From Solicoccozyma terricola (Eukaryota; Basidiomycota; Tremellomycetes; Filobasidiales; Piskurozymaceae): a stretch of DNA of 64,000 nucleotides. The notes under the pieces were generated by a model. That model searched no databases and was not told the origin of the DNA. It worked only from the letters and a program-made list of their open reading frames with translations. Made by a program: the position numbers and the translations under genes. Shown here in pieces: positions 11,122-22,553 of the stretch (the first letter of the stretch is position 1; the number at the start of each line of letters is the position of its first letter). The stretch lies in contig BCLD01000009.1 of assembly GCA_001600875.1 (NCBI GenBank), positions 905,534-969,533 of the forward strand, read 5' to 3'.

Positions 11122-12788
11122 CGCGCGACACTCTATACAGCTTGTCCTATGTTGATCGGGCAGATCGACATCGACGCTGGAGGTTTGGGACTTGACGACT
11201 TACGTCATTATTACTCAAAAGGCGTTCCTGTTTGCAGATTTGCCACCATCCATAATCAAATGTAAATCGTTCCTGAGCGTTAGTTTCTGCCGCACCTTTG
11301 AGTGGGCGATTCTAACACACTTGCGGCAGGCTGCTATAGGTAAGTGAATTGAGTGAGGAACACTCACGTCGCAAATTTCCTGCCAGGTATTGTGTTGTAT
11401 CATGGTCTGAGTTATGTTGTTCACAAAGACTCAAAACACGGATTGACATGCAGGATAGCCGTAGGCATATTACAATCTACTTACCATTCATTCGCCATGC
11501 AATGGTCACCCTTAATCTCTCACCCTCAATCTCTGCCTACGAAAACTAATGGTTATTAAAAATACATACCAAGAATGACTGATATTGTCGGGGTGAGGGG
11601 AGTTCATAGTATAAGCCGAGACGACGAGGAACATGGGAAGGGTAGGAAGGGAGCCTTCAAGACTCATAACGTGAGTTGAATCAACCAGTGAACAATTAAC
11701 CTAGCATCTGCTTCTGTAGGTCTCCCAGTGACTGTTAATGAAGTCCAACAGGGAGTTTGGTAGACGTCGAAGTATGACTGATGTCCTTGTTCGCCCACAT
11801 ATGCACTTTCGCATTTATACTGGACCTGGGAGACTCCTGTGGTCACCATTCACTGTTTGGACTGAGGGGGTGTCAATAAGGTCGAACGTAACCTTTATTA
11901 ATGACAATTCATGAGCCAGCCCGCTCCCCAACATTGCTGCTGCGTCGCCTTCTCGCTATTATGAAGACGTGCAGAAGGACTTCTGAAATCGCTGCAAAAA
12001 TATTGCGCAGCACCTGTGGCGCCAAGGTTTCCAAGTTGTTATTATTATTATTGCTAGCCAAATTGCATGGAGATTTTTCATCCGCGAGTGTCACGCCAAC
12101 ATTGGACCATTGACGTCTGGTTGCATAGGATTAGCAATATCTGCTTCGGCAAACCCTCATCCTCAATTCGACGATGGAGTCAGCTGTAACAGCGTCATCT
12201 TGAATTTTGCCTCTCTCGAGCTCTCGAGAAGATTCCACGCAAAGTAACCTACAAGTCGAGCAAAACAACAGAAGGAGATTTTGCAAACAAAACGGCGGGA
12301 GTGGTTTGTCCCGGTTGTTAGTGTTACCCAGTTTGTAGACTCCAAATAACTGCTATGGAACAATGTTTTCATGCAAACAAAGCCTGAGGTGCTTCACTTT
12401 GTGTTGCATACAAGCCTATCACGGTATTCCTCTCTGGCCGTTTGATGTGTCGCAGGGACCTCATAAGGTGCCCTGCTTTCTCTCAAGACAGAATGGTTCA
12501 GGAGTACGTCAACTGTCTTGTTCATTCTTTGGACTTGCTTAGAGCCAGAAGGTGAAGAGGCCAAGATTTTCTGTTGCTCTAGCTTGCAGATCTGCTTCCC
12601 AGGGTTCTTCGCTGGATTCTTCAACACTGGGTAAGTAGCCCTCTTCGTCATGCGCGAAGGTTTCAATTACAACACAACTTTTGAGAAGGATGCCCACGGC
12701 ATGAGCGTCACATCCTCTGTAAATAAAAGCAGCCTTGACTTCGAGTGGATGGAGTGGACATGTTCATCGTACAGAAATGGCGCAGCCA
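11122..12788. other. 1.7-kb spacer without recognised gene
   Basis: Both neighbours are on the minus strand, so this is promoter of the unknown protein plus 3' flank of the SAC phosphatase. That explains only part of it. The middle (about 11300-12650) is AT-richer, carries stop codons in all frames every 60-90 codons, and has a short TTA microsatellite near 12040. No domain, terminal repeat or RNA gene was recognised. It could be a relic of a mobile element, but nothing seen proves that. Confidence 0.4.
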
Positions 12789-15700
12789 CTACGGCAGCCA
12801 TAGCAGCTTCTTTAAAGCGTAGTCGGCTCTGGCCATAAGGGACGTTTGCTTCTCTGCTTCCTCCAGTCTGCGGAAACGGTAAATCGAGCGGTCAATCACT
12901 ATCGCACTGCAATCTGCATGGGTGACGAGGAACTCACCCGATGACATCCTTCTGTACTACTAGTTCTTCTATGCGCGACTTGTCTGGTATACCTCGAGCG
13001 ATTTCCTCCTTCAGTCTATCTACGACTCGCTCGACCACTTCTTTACACGTCTCAGCTTCAAGTCGATCCTCTTCTTCTTCGTTCTCAACACGATCCACGT
13101 TGTGAAAGTCTCGGGATAAAGCTTTGAAGGCAAAGAAATCAACTGTGTCCGCATCGGTATATTGCGACACAGTGTTTGACGCCAACACCGATTCCAAGTC
13201 TATGTGAGAGTTCTGGTGTGCTTTGTCCAATAGAGGGGGATCATCAAGGCCAGTTGGAGTTGTTGGCATGTGGTTCATCACGGAGAATGTGGTCAAACGA
13301 GTCTCCGCCGCAGCTGGATAGAAATAAATCTGAAACCCTGCATTCTCCTGGACATCCCTTCCAGCCTCAGTGAGAGGTTTAACGATGTATGCTCCTGCCG
13401 ACACGGTGTTTAGCTTGCAAGATTTGGTAGGCTTCAGGTAACAACCATAACGCACCCTTATGTATCGATTTGATTGCCGTTAATGGAATGCGTGTGCAAT
13501 CGTTAACCTTCTCCAAAGCGTAGTTGAAAGACACTACATAGACGGATGCTCTTGTCTGGAAGAGGGTAGCGCTCCGATCAGAAGGGACCTTCGAACAGAA
13601 ACGGAACGAAGACTCACAAGGAGCAGAATTTTCTCCTCCATCTTCGAGCTGAATTTGACACCCGCCTTCTCTGGAGACAAGAAGACCCAGCCATTGCTGA
13701 GGCTCTCGCCACTCTCAATCACTCGAGCGGCGCAAACCTCGACTGCAAAGACGTCCAACAATCAGTTACTATAGTCACGTTAAAGGGAGCTTCTAATACT
13801 CGCTAGCGGCCGCGCGAACACGACTGAGACGCATGAGGTGACTGCTGTCTGAACTCTGAAGAGTCTCGATCATCTCGTGGAAGACAGCAATTGAACGTTC
13901 TCCGACCTGTCATGCGATGGCGGATTGAGCACCTCAAGAGCAACTGGCATAATGTTAGGCTCACCATGTATGATAGAACAGCTTGAGCAAAGAAGTCTGA
14001 CACCGCACCGGAGTACATCCTGGCGAGCGAGTTGAAGCCATCATTCACCTGTTCGGCAAGAGGCAAGTTATTTGAATTGCCAAAGCACACGCGTGACTGG
14101 GGGAAGAAGATCTACCATTCCGGTCAAATCCCTTTTACCAGTCCTCGTAAAGTCACCCTTCAGGGCACTGGTCCCTGCATATGAGCGGGAGATGGCATCA
14201 CCATTGTTGGCCCAAACTATATCTCATGATACGCAATCAGATCACGGGCCAATTCAAAATAAAGCGTGGAACAACTTGAAAGTCACGTACTGTCATTAAA
14301 TACCATGTCGATATCATGGTTCAGGCTGTCGGGCGTCACGCCGACCTGAGTGAGTTCGGAAATAAGGACATGGTGTGCGAACGCGGATTGACTGAGAATT
14401 AAGGAATTAGCGAAGGGGTCCTTACTCTTCCTGAAGGTACTTACACAACCGCTGTCCTGTCAAGGCAATCTATGCAGTTAATGCGGAATGTTCCGGATTG
14501 CTCGCGCATGGGCACATCCTGACATGTCCAGAGATACCTAAGACATGTTGTAACATTGATCAATGTAGTGTCCTTGTGTGTCAACGAGGGAAAACTTACC
14601 CTTGCTCTTTGAATGTCCCGTCCATGTCGTCAATAAGCTTTGATATGTTTTCATAGTGCATTCCCTTGCCTGCATCGGGATTTCATTCTTTGTCAACTTC
14701 AAAGCTGATGAGATAGGGCTTGCACTGGCTCACATTGATTATGGAAGTCGAATTCCTTGTAGCGAACCTTTTCGTCATGCAAGTCTGATATCACTTCACG
14801 GAAGCCGTTGGTTACAACGCTTTCCTTTCCAGTGACTTCGGCCAAGTTGACGATGGTCTACCCACCCAACGAATGAGCAATAATTCTTGGGTTCAACAGC
14901 AGGAAGCTTTCACTCACCTGGGGACCATACCGTCGTTGCAGGTCGTCAAAGTGTAATCTGGTAACGCCTGTGGTCAACTTCACAGGTCTATCCAACACTG
15001 GGGCTGGTTTCATTGCAGTAAGAGTCGACGTTTGAGACCAGAAAAGAGGAACTGCCGAACCAATACAAGGTATCAAGTGACTGCAGGGAGGTAGGAACGT
15101 GTCCATCAACTCACTGGATCCCCTGATAATCACAAAGGAGAAGATGTTCCATTTCTCTTCGACCTATAGCAGGCTGGAATTAGACAGTGTCCAAGCCTGT
15201 TGCACTTATCGGATCAGATCATAGCTCACCTTGACTCGGATGATCATCTCGGTCTCGACGAAATTGGCTACATTGCCATCCTCGTCAATTCCTCGACGTT
15301 GGAACCGAAGACCCGCACGATCCTTTGATCGACGTGAGATTACCACTAGGTCAACCGGCGTACTCGGAGGGGGGAGTAACGACTCCAAGGAGCTTGTGCT
15401 CGTCCGAGAAACGGGAGAATTGCCCAATGGCCATTGTTCCGGCGACGGTGGAATGTAAAACCTAGAAGACTGTACCCAGCCCTGCATCACGGGCAAGATA
15501 TACTCGTGCAGACCAAGATCCACAAATTCCTTGAGCAGCCAGGTATTCCACATAAAACGTTGATCGAAGCGGCGCCATAGTGGCAAATTCATGTCCGGCT
15601 CGGTCCACGTAGCGCCGCCCTCCTTCTCGTCCGAAGCACTCGAATAATCGGGACCGTTAATCTCGGCGGCAGGATCTAGATCGCCGGAGGGAAGATTCGA

Positions 15701-17557
15701 CGTTTCCATGGGAATGCCTGCGAGTCCGAAGGAGTCTCGTGAGGAAGAAGACGCATTGCGATGGAGTAGGGAATTTAGAAGACCTTGGGATTGGGTTCTG
15801 GCAGTGATTTGTCGTCGTTTGTGTTGCAGTGTATGCGAAAGGTCTACTTCGTGAGAGTAGAAGAAGGAGCCTGTAAACTTGTGGTCAGTGATAGGATGAC
15901 AAAAAAAAAACAGATTCCATCTTCAACTGACCACTGCCCAGCTCTCGACACATCTCACGCACAATCTTCGCCTCTAGATCCTTCCTCTGTGATACGGATG
16001 CCTTTGCGATAGAGGGTGGTTGCACTCTTTGTTCTCCCGCGGTACCTTGGCGTCCTTTGCCTGGCAGGTTCAGCAAGATGCCACCCTCTGGCTCGGGTGG
16101 CATCATGTCATCGACTGATGATTCGGATGTCTCTGATGCGGCATCATCATCTTCTATCAGTGGGGCCGCCTGCTCTGCGATATAGTCCTTGTTGACGGAG
16201 TCTTCTGCTTTCCGCTGTCCAACCGCAACCAGACCTTTGCCCATATCACTGAACCCTTTGCCGACAGCACGGGCGGCCACGCCGCTTCCGGCGATGAATT
16301 TGTCCATTCCAGCCCATCGGGATAGCGGTGTGACGGCTTTCTGCCCATCAGAGGTTTGGTTGGCAGACACAGAGGCCATGATGGCGTCCGGGTCTGGCAT
16401 GTCTTCCGTTGTGGCCTCTTTGGTAGCAGATGTCTCCGCCGCGTTCGTTAATAGTTCGTCTTCCATCTCCTTTATTGCTGAATCTGAAGCTGTTGTCCCC
16501 GCGCTAGCCGCCGCCACTACTGGCAGTAGACGAGTCTTCTCGAAGCTGCTGTTGCGGGTAAGGCCAGGTAGAGGAATGGATAGATTCCAACTTTGAGGGT
16601 TTAGCGCTTTCACAAAAAGCCTTCCAGGAGTATCTGCTGGAGTCGTCGTACCAGAGGGTTGTCCAGCACTTTGGCTGTCAGTTTTTGGTGTGGATGATGC
16701 AGAGTCTGGCGACTGTGTTGTTTTTGCTTTGCTCTATGGATGAAAGTGGTCAGTGACTCTACTCTTCGCCCCAATGCGCAACAGGCTTCACAGCCTACCT
16801 TTGTCACCGCCATGTTCAATTTTTTGATGAATTCCGCTGCCTCCTCCTTTCTAAGCGGTAGAGCGTAGACATTCTTCAGAGTATGGAACTCTCCTTGCGA
16901 ACCATCTTGCGGGTTTGGATCTCCATTCTTTCCAGGACCGCTGATGGTGTCCCTTCGGTACAGACCAGCATATCCTTGCTTGACGGTGGCGCTGGACTCT
17001 GCGCGTTCCCTTCGGATAGCAGGGCTGGCTTCCTCGCCGCTGCTGGCGATGTAGAATCTGCGAAGCTCGTCCTCTGCCGATCCAAGAGGAGTTACAGACG
17101 GCAATTCTTCCGGAAACTGTCGCTCTTGCGTTGACGGGAATAATTTCTTCGGCGGTACGTCAGGTGGTGGAAGAAAGAAGAGGAGGTATGACGTCTCCCA
17201 GAGATGACTTCGTCCTAGGATACCGCCAATTACAATGCTAGCAGCAGCGGAATTGATTGTTTTCTTTGTGGGAGTTGCGTTCTCTAGTCTGTCTGTCGTC
17301 AATGAATCTACATTAAAGGTCCGGATGGCTTTCTTCAAGCCCCATTCGATGAGTACACCTTGATCGTCCGATCCATTGTCATCGTTCAGAGGTCGGAGCA
17401 GCAATCCATCCTCTTCAATCGTCATTCGCAGTCGTCTGTGTATGCGCGGAGGTGTGGGTGGTATTCTGAACTTGGAGGGGAGGGACGGCGTGTTGGCCGT
17501 GCGTGAGGCGGAGCGGTCATGAGAGCGAGTGGACCGAGGCGACGATGTAGCGGACAT
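12789..17557 (-). CDS. SAC-domain phosphoinositide phosphatase (INPP5F/Sac2-like)
   Basis: Predicted inositol-lipid phosphatase acting on membrane phosphoinositides. The N-terminus (MSATSSPRSTRS) is followed by MTIEEDGLLLRPL and GGILGRSHLWETSYLLFF, typical of the SAC N-lobe. A long, low-complexity Ser/Ala/Asp insertion comes next (about 16600-15900). The SAC core reads SFFYSHEVDLSHTLQ, RFMWNTWLLKEF, RAGLRFQRRGIDEDGNVANF, VETEMI and the P-loop FRINCIDCLDRTAVV, a C-x5-R-T motif at about 14460-14500. After the catalytic part, MVFNDIWANNGDAISRSYAG and TGKRDLTG follow. The C-terminal hSac2-like piece includes SFNYALEKVNDCTRIPLTAI and KGAYI. The last exon ends KKLLWLP with TAG at 12789-12791. INP5x-type fusions with a 5-phosphatase are excluded because none is visible. 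Confidence 0.88.
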
Positions 17558-20263
17558 GGTGCTGGGATGGAAGAGAGTGGGAGGATTGAGAGGGGTTGTG
17601 AGGAATGAGAGGATTAAGATGAATGAGGGTAGGAGAGAGACATGTAAGAGGGAAGCTGGACACGGGAATGGACGGTGGGCGGGATGAGATGAGCTGATTG
17701 TTTGGTTGACAGAGGTGTGGGTGGATCGATCGACCTGTCAAGTGGAGTGGGAGAGTGAAGTGCGGGCGAGAATGGCCGCCTCGGGCGGTGGCGGTGGCGG
17801 TGGCGAATTGCCAACAGTGCTCCGGGTGACACGTGACCGTCTCAACTTCAGGGACGCGACTTGGACTTTCCCTCGTCCACTTGGTTGGACATCGTCTCGC
17901 TCGCTTCTGCAACATCATCGACAACCATATCAGCCAGCCGTGTCCATCGTCAGCATCGACAGAGTGGCAGCGAGGATGAGTCTCAAGCCTTGCATCCTGC
18001 TTTCTTCCCCCCCTCCTCCCTCCCTGTGTTCAACGACCAAGACATCCTCTCTTGTCATCGCGTCTCCCTCACCCCACTCAGACCTTCCGTCACCTTCTCA
18101 GCGCTCTGCTCCGTACCCATGCGGCAGAGCTTCGACTTCCTGTCCAATTCCTTTTCTCTACCTGCGTCGCCAGGCTCGATCCCACACGAGCGGCTGTCAA
18201 GCTTCCAGTGATTACTTTTCACGGTGATGAGAGAGGTCTACCCGATTCTCTCCTTGCCGTGTTTCGCTTCTCGTATCCTTGTCTCGTGATCTAGACGTCC
18301 TTCGAGATGCCAACCAATACTGCCTCAAAGACCACTTGAGGAAGTGTATTCTTCGAAAGCACCCCGACGGTAGTCCATCGTTGTCTTGCTACCGCGAGAT
18401 ACCTAACCCTAAAGGTGAGCTTTCATTCAGCCCAGCGCATTTTTACGCTCCGAATCTCACAACTTATCCTCGTTCATCACCTACCACAGTTCATTACCAA
18501 GCCTGTCGCTCCGCTTTGCCACATATTTTCCCACCATCGTCCCGGGATGCCATCATCGTCGATCGTGCTGCGGTTACCTCGATGGGACCCCCTGCCTCGA
18601 CGACACAAGGACAGCCCGCAGAGAGCCCTTTCCACCTGATCCTCGCTGTGTCCGCAGCGAGTGGGAGTACGGTCATGAGGTCTCTTCGGAATGGGTCTGT
18701 CCATCCTTGGCGGTCGTGTGGTCGGACATATTTAGGTTGGACGGATCGATGTTGAACAGGAAAGCCGGCTTGCCCGTCCTCTCCATCCCTCCATCTTCGT
18801 ATCTGTGCCGAATCATTCGTCCCGTATCGCGGGATGATCGAGCCTGTGGAAGTGGTGCCATCAACAACAGGAGACGCAGTGCTGTCCATCTACGAATGGC
18901 AAAGCCAACATCACATGCCCCAGCGACGGAACATGTTGGCCCTCGTTCGCTGCGAGTCGTCTGTCCATATCCGTCCTAACGATGGAGAAGGCGGATCGGG
19001 AACTCTAAAGTCCTCGGTGGGTGGTTTGCCATCCACCAGACAACGGGAGTCGACGGACAGGTCTGAAGGGCGTGCTTTTTCCCTTTGGGATTCGATGTGC
19101 GAGAGGTGGGAACCAGTGGTGATCACGAGCGGGATTGAAGGGTTTGAGGTGGCTTAATGGCTCGATGCCAACAATGTGAAAAGGCTGTTTGTATGTTGTC
19201 AACATTCACAGACGGTTCTGATGGGTAAACGAGATTGCTTGCACCGATCTCGCGTGTGGGTACCTGTGTTCAAGGAGGAAAGAGTCGACGAAGCAGGGGA
19301 GAAGAAAGCCGAACGGCGCAGCTCAAACTCTTTCCTATCGCGTCAAGCTGTGGTTTCCTTGATGTAACGTATGACCCTCCCAAGTCTTGCGAGATGGAGT
19401 ATCAACTTGTGGTTACTTCCTTGTTGAGCTGACTTTCCTAAGTGCAGCCAATCTTCGACGCTGGCCTGCTCATCGCCACAGGACGACAGGCGCCGGCGAG
19501 CAAGGACCGCATCTGGCGCTTCGTCATCTGCAGGCGATCTTCAATGCCTACGCTTATTGACCATAACTTGCTACGTGCTCTTCCTTTTGCTCGAGACGGA
19601 ATGATTTCAGAGAAGTCTTCTCGGCACAATACCGTGCTACCGAGACCCTGTTAGGTTTCGATGGCATTGACTGCCCGGTCTGTACACCCATATGATCTCC
19701 TCTTTCTCGCACACCGATCCCTCGCCACGCTATCAGCGAGTGGAGAACGTCCTTACTTAGGTATGGGACGTTAGAGTTACGGCTCGCGTCTCCGCGCTCG
19801 GGCTGTCTGAGTGGTTGGTCGAGATGCGGGTTGAGCTAGGGTGACCCGGGGTTTCGGTGGCGAGGTTGTTGTCGTCAGGCGGAGAAGTCGTCTCGAGCGT
19901 TCGTGCTGTCTGGACGGGAGACGCAGAGAGTGGCAAGGCGTTACGGCCTGCCGATGATACGTCTCGCATGGGGATGACCAGCGTTCCAGGGTCCGCTTCT
20001 CTGGTTGTCGCTTAGATATGCACATAGCTGGGAGTCTGTGAGACCGCAAGTCCTGCAGAGCAGGCTGGTCTCCAGCCGGGGATGTAATCTCACAAACTCT
20101 CCACTCGCAACTTCCCAGGGGAGGGCTTACGCTCGGCGATCCAGAAGGAAGTTGTGAAAGCAGGGCTAGAAGAGAAAAGCTGTAATAAATCATGCTCATA
20201 CAAAGATGGTTATACATCCCGACTGATACAATAGTAACTTGGACCAGATCCGAGTACAGGTAA
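17558..20263. other. 2.7-kb unresolved region, possibly a degraded gene
   Basis: It lies between the start of the SAC gene and the stop of NUF2. CACGTG at 17830-17835 is probably part of the SAC promoter. Several + strand segments look faintly protein-like (for example FDAGLLIATGRQAPASKD near 19450, EVFSAQYRATETLLGFDG near 19615 and SLWDSMCERWEPVVITSGIE near 19080). They sit in different frames, and I found no convincing splice pattern or domain linking them. A zinc-cluster-like transcription factor remnant is one possibility, unproven. No terminal repeats or RNA gene were seen. Confidence 0.3.
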
Positions 20264-22242
20264 TTACGCCTTCATGCCGAGCCCCAGCTCTTTGTCAAGC
20301 GTTGACATGTAGTGGACTGCGCGAGTTTCATAGTCAGCCGGCTGTCATTAACGTCTCCATGATTCCACTTACCCATCTCATCCTTCGTTCGTTGGTACTC
20401 GCCGAGCAGCTCGGTAATCTGCTTCTCGCTGGCGTCTCGATAATTGTGCATCTCATCCTCCAAAGCCTTCTTTTCCGCTTGACGGATCTCGAACTCTTTG
20501 TGCTGCAGCCCGCGTTCTTTGGCCTTTGAGGTGTGTCTGTGAAGCGCTTGATTAGGAAGGTTGAGCGAGGTATATCCATGCCATCGACTCACTCAGCTCG
20601 AAGATCTTCCATGCGTGCTTTTGCTCTTGCTCGCATCTCCTCTCCCATGTCTTGCTGTCGCTTGAGCTTCTCGCCGGCATTGTCGATTTGCCGCGTTAGT
20701 TGCTAAAGAAGTCGAGGCCATCAGCAGTGTGATCTGATAGCTTAGTCCTCTCGACTTGCCTCCATTCGAGCGTCAGCAGATTGCAGCTCCACCTTCTTCA
20801 TGTGCAGATCGTTTTTCAAGTTGTTGATGTCTCGCTGGACGTCTGACATTCGTTTGAGGTCTTGCTGGACACCTTTCTCAAGGTCGATCAATGATTTCAA
20901 GCTCTGCGAGGGGAGACATCGTATCAGTTGACTGGATTGAACGCGACAGACGAATGGCCACACTCACCAACTCGAGATCATCGATCACTTTCTGCCGGCT
21001 GACGAGATCTCGGATCTTCTTTTGCACCGTCGACTCTTGCTTCCTCAACTCTGCGTACTGCTTGTTCATCTCGACGATATTCCCTTTCATTCGTTCAGGT
21101 GATCGCAAGATCTTGCTTTGAAGCTCCGAATTGCGCTCCTGAGCGATACTAAGTTCCTCGGTCTTCTCGGCCTGGGGTAGTTCAGATGACGAGTCGAATG
21201 GTTAAAAGGTTGTCAACGAAAGTTCAAGGACAAGAGATCGATGTACTCCCTTCACTCACCGACCTATCCAACCGCGTCGCAATCTCTTTCCTCTTTTCGT
21301 CATTCGACTGGCTTAATTGCATTTGTTGGGCCCGGAGTCGGACCAACTCCTCGTTCAGCTGGTGATTGCGTTCTTCCGCTTCTCGAGCTTTCGGTGCATC
21401 CTTGTTGTGACGTTCGCTTTGGGGGAGCGGTATGTGATGTCAGTCGTTTGGTCGATATCCACCGATGTTGACTCGGCGGACTCACTCGATTTCTCTGATC
21501 TGATCCTCTACCTTCTGAATGTCGATCTTGAGCTGTTCCAGGCTGTTGCGAGCAGGCAGGATGAGGTCTCTTTCGGTCGGTAGCACACGAAGACCGATCG
21601 ACGATAAACTCACTGTTGTTTGTCCTTGTTCACCTTGTCTACGAGATCATAGTAGAAGTGGGCCCGGTCATCTCTAAACTTTGCGAAATTCATGATGCCG
21701 CTCAGGATGGTCCTCAGACGATGAGCGTCTGGGCGGATGAGATCTGATTGAGAGAAGTTACCGAGACCGCAGAGCAGCGCGAGTTCGCGACAGTGTCGGA
21801 AGAACATGGCGAAAGTGAGAGCATCGTAGTAGAGTTCCTGTGGGGTCGTATGTGTGGCAGGATTATCGTCAGTGACAGAATGAAAAACACCACGAATCAT
21901 TCGCTGGAACGAGATGACAGAGTGTTTCTCGTATTGCACTTGTGTCCGGCCGACGTTCCGCTCGAAACTCACCTTGTGCTGCATCATCCCCAACAACGTT
22001 GTCCTCGGCCTGTCCAGCGCTTCCATCGGACATGCCATCAACCTATCCAGCAGTTCGGCGAATATCATCTGTGTAGTCTGCGCGGACGGTCTCTGCAAGT
22101 CCTCCTCGAAGACCTGAATGCCGATCTCGGACATGCATGCGACGATGTCGCGGAACGGCATCATGGGCACGACTTCATGCTGCTGCTGCTGTTGTTGCGC
22201 CTGGAGATGGGAGGACGAGGATTTGTGTTTGAGTTGGGACAT
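20264..22242 (-). CDS. NUF2: Kinetochore protein NUF2
   Basis: Subunit of the Ndc80 complex that links kinetochores to spindle microtubules. The N-terminal calponin-homology part is clear: MMPFRDIVACMSEIGIQVFE, EDLQRPSAQTTQMIFAELLD, RPRTTLLGMMQHKVSF, ALTFAMFFRHCRELALLCGL and HRLRTILSGIMNFAKFRDDR. After about residue 200 the rest is coiled coil (for example the TVQKKIRDLVSRQKVIDDLE and EIRQAEKKALEDEMHNYRDA regions), split by short introns. The final exon gives HYMSTLDKELGLGMKA and TAA at 20264-20266. A glutamine run precedes the CH domain. It is divergent from YCG1, and both are mitotic genes. Confidence 0.94.
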
Positions 22243-22553
22243 TGTGGAGGAGGGAAGAGGGGGGGGGGGTTTATGCTGGTTGTCGTTGTCGCTGATGCTA
22301 CTGCTACTGCTGCTGCTACTGTTGATGTTGCTGCTGAATGGTTGAGTGATGCATCTACGCGTTTGTTTACTTTTTAAAAAGTCAAAAGATTATATAATCT
22401 CAGGATATTCTCACGATGGGCATCCGCGGAATTGTCAACAAACACAAACAAACCAAATGGCAATGTTCAACCACCATCACAGTAGGAGCGTCAACGGCGG
22501 GTCACAGTCACAGTCACAGTCCACTTCCCCCACTCACAGCCATCACAGCAGTC
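22243..22553. promoter_or_regulatory. Divergent NUF2 / YCG1 promoter with MCB and forkhead-like sites
   Basis: ACGCGT (the MluI cell-cycle box core) is at 22357-22362. It overlaps GTTTGTTTAC at 22361-22370, whose reverse complement contains the forkhead core GTAAACA. A CTG/CTA trinucleotide tract (about 22295-22335) and a G run lie on the NUF2 side. In yeasts MBF and forkhead factors time S-phase and mitotic genes. Use of the sites here is inference. Confidence 0.55.
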
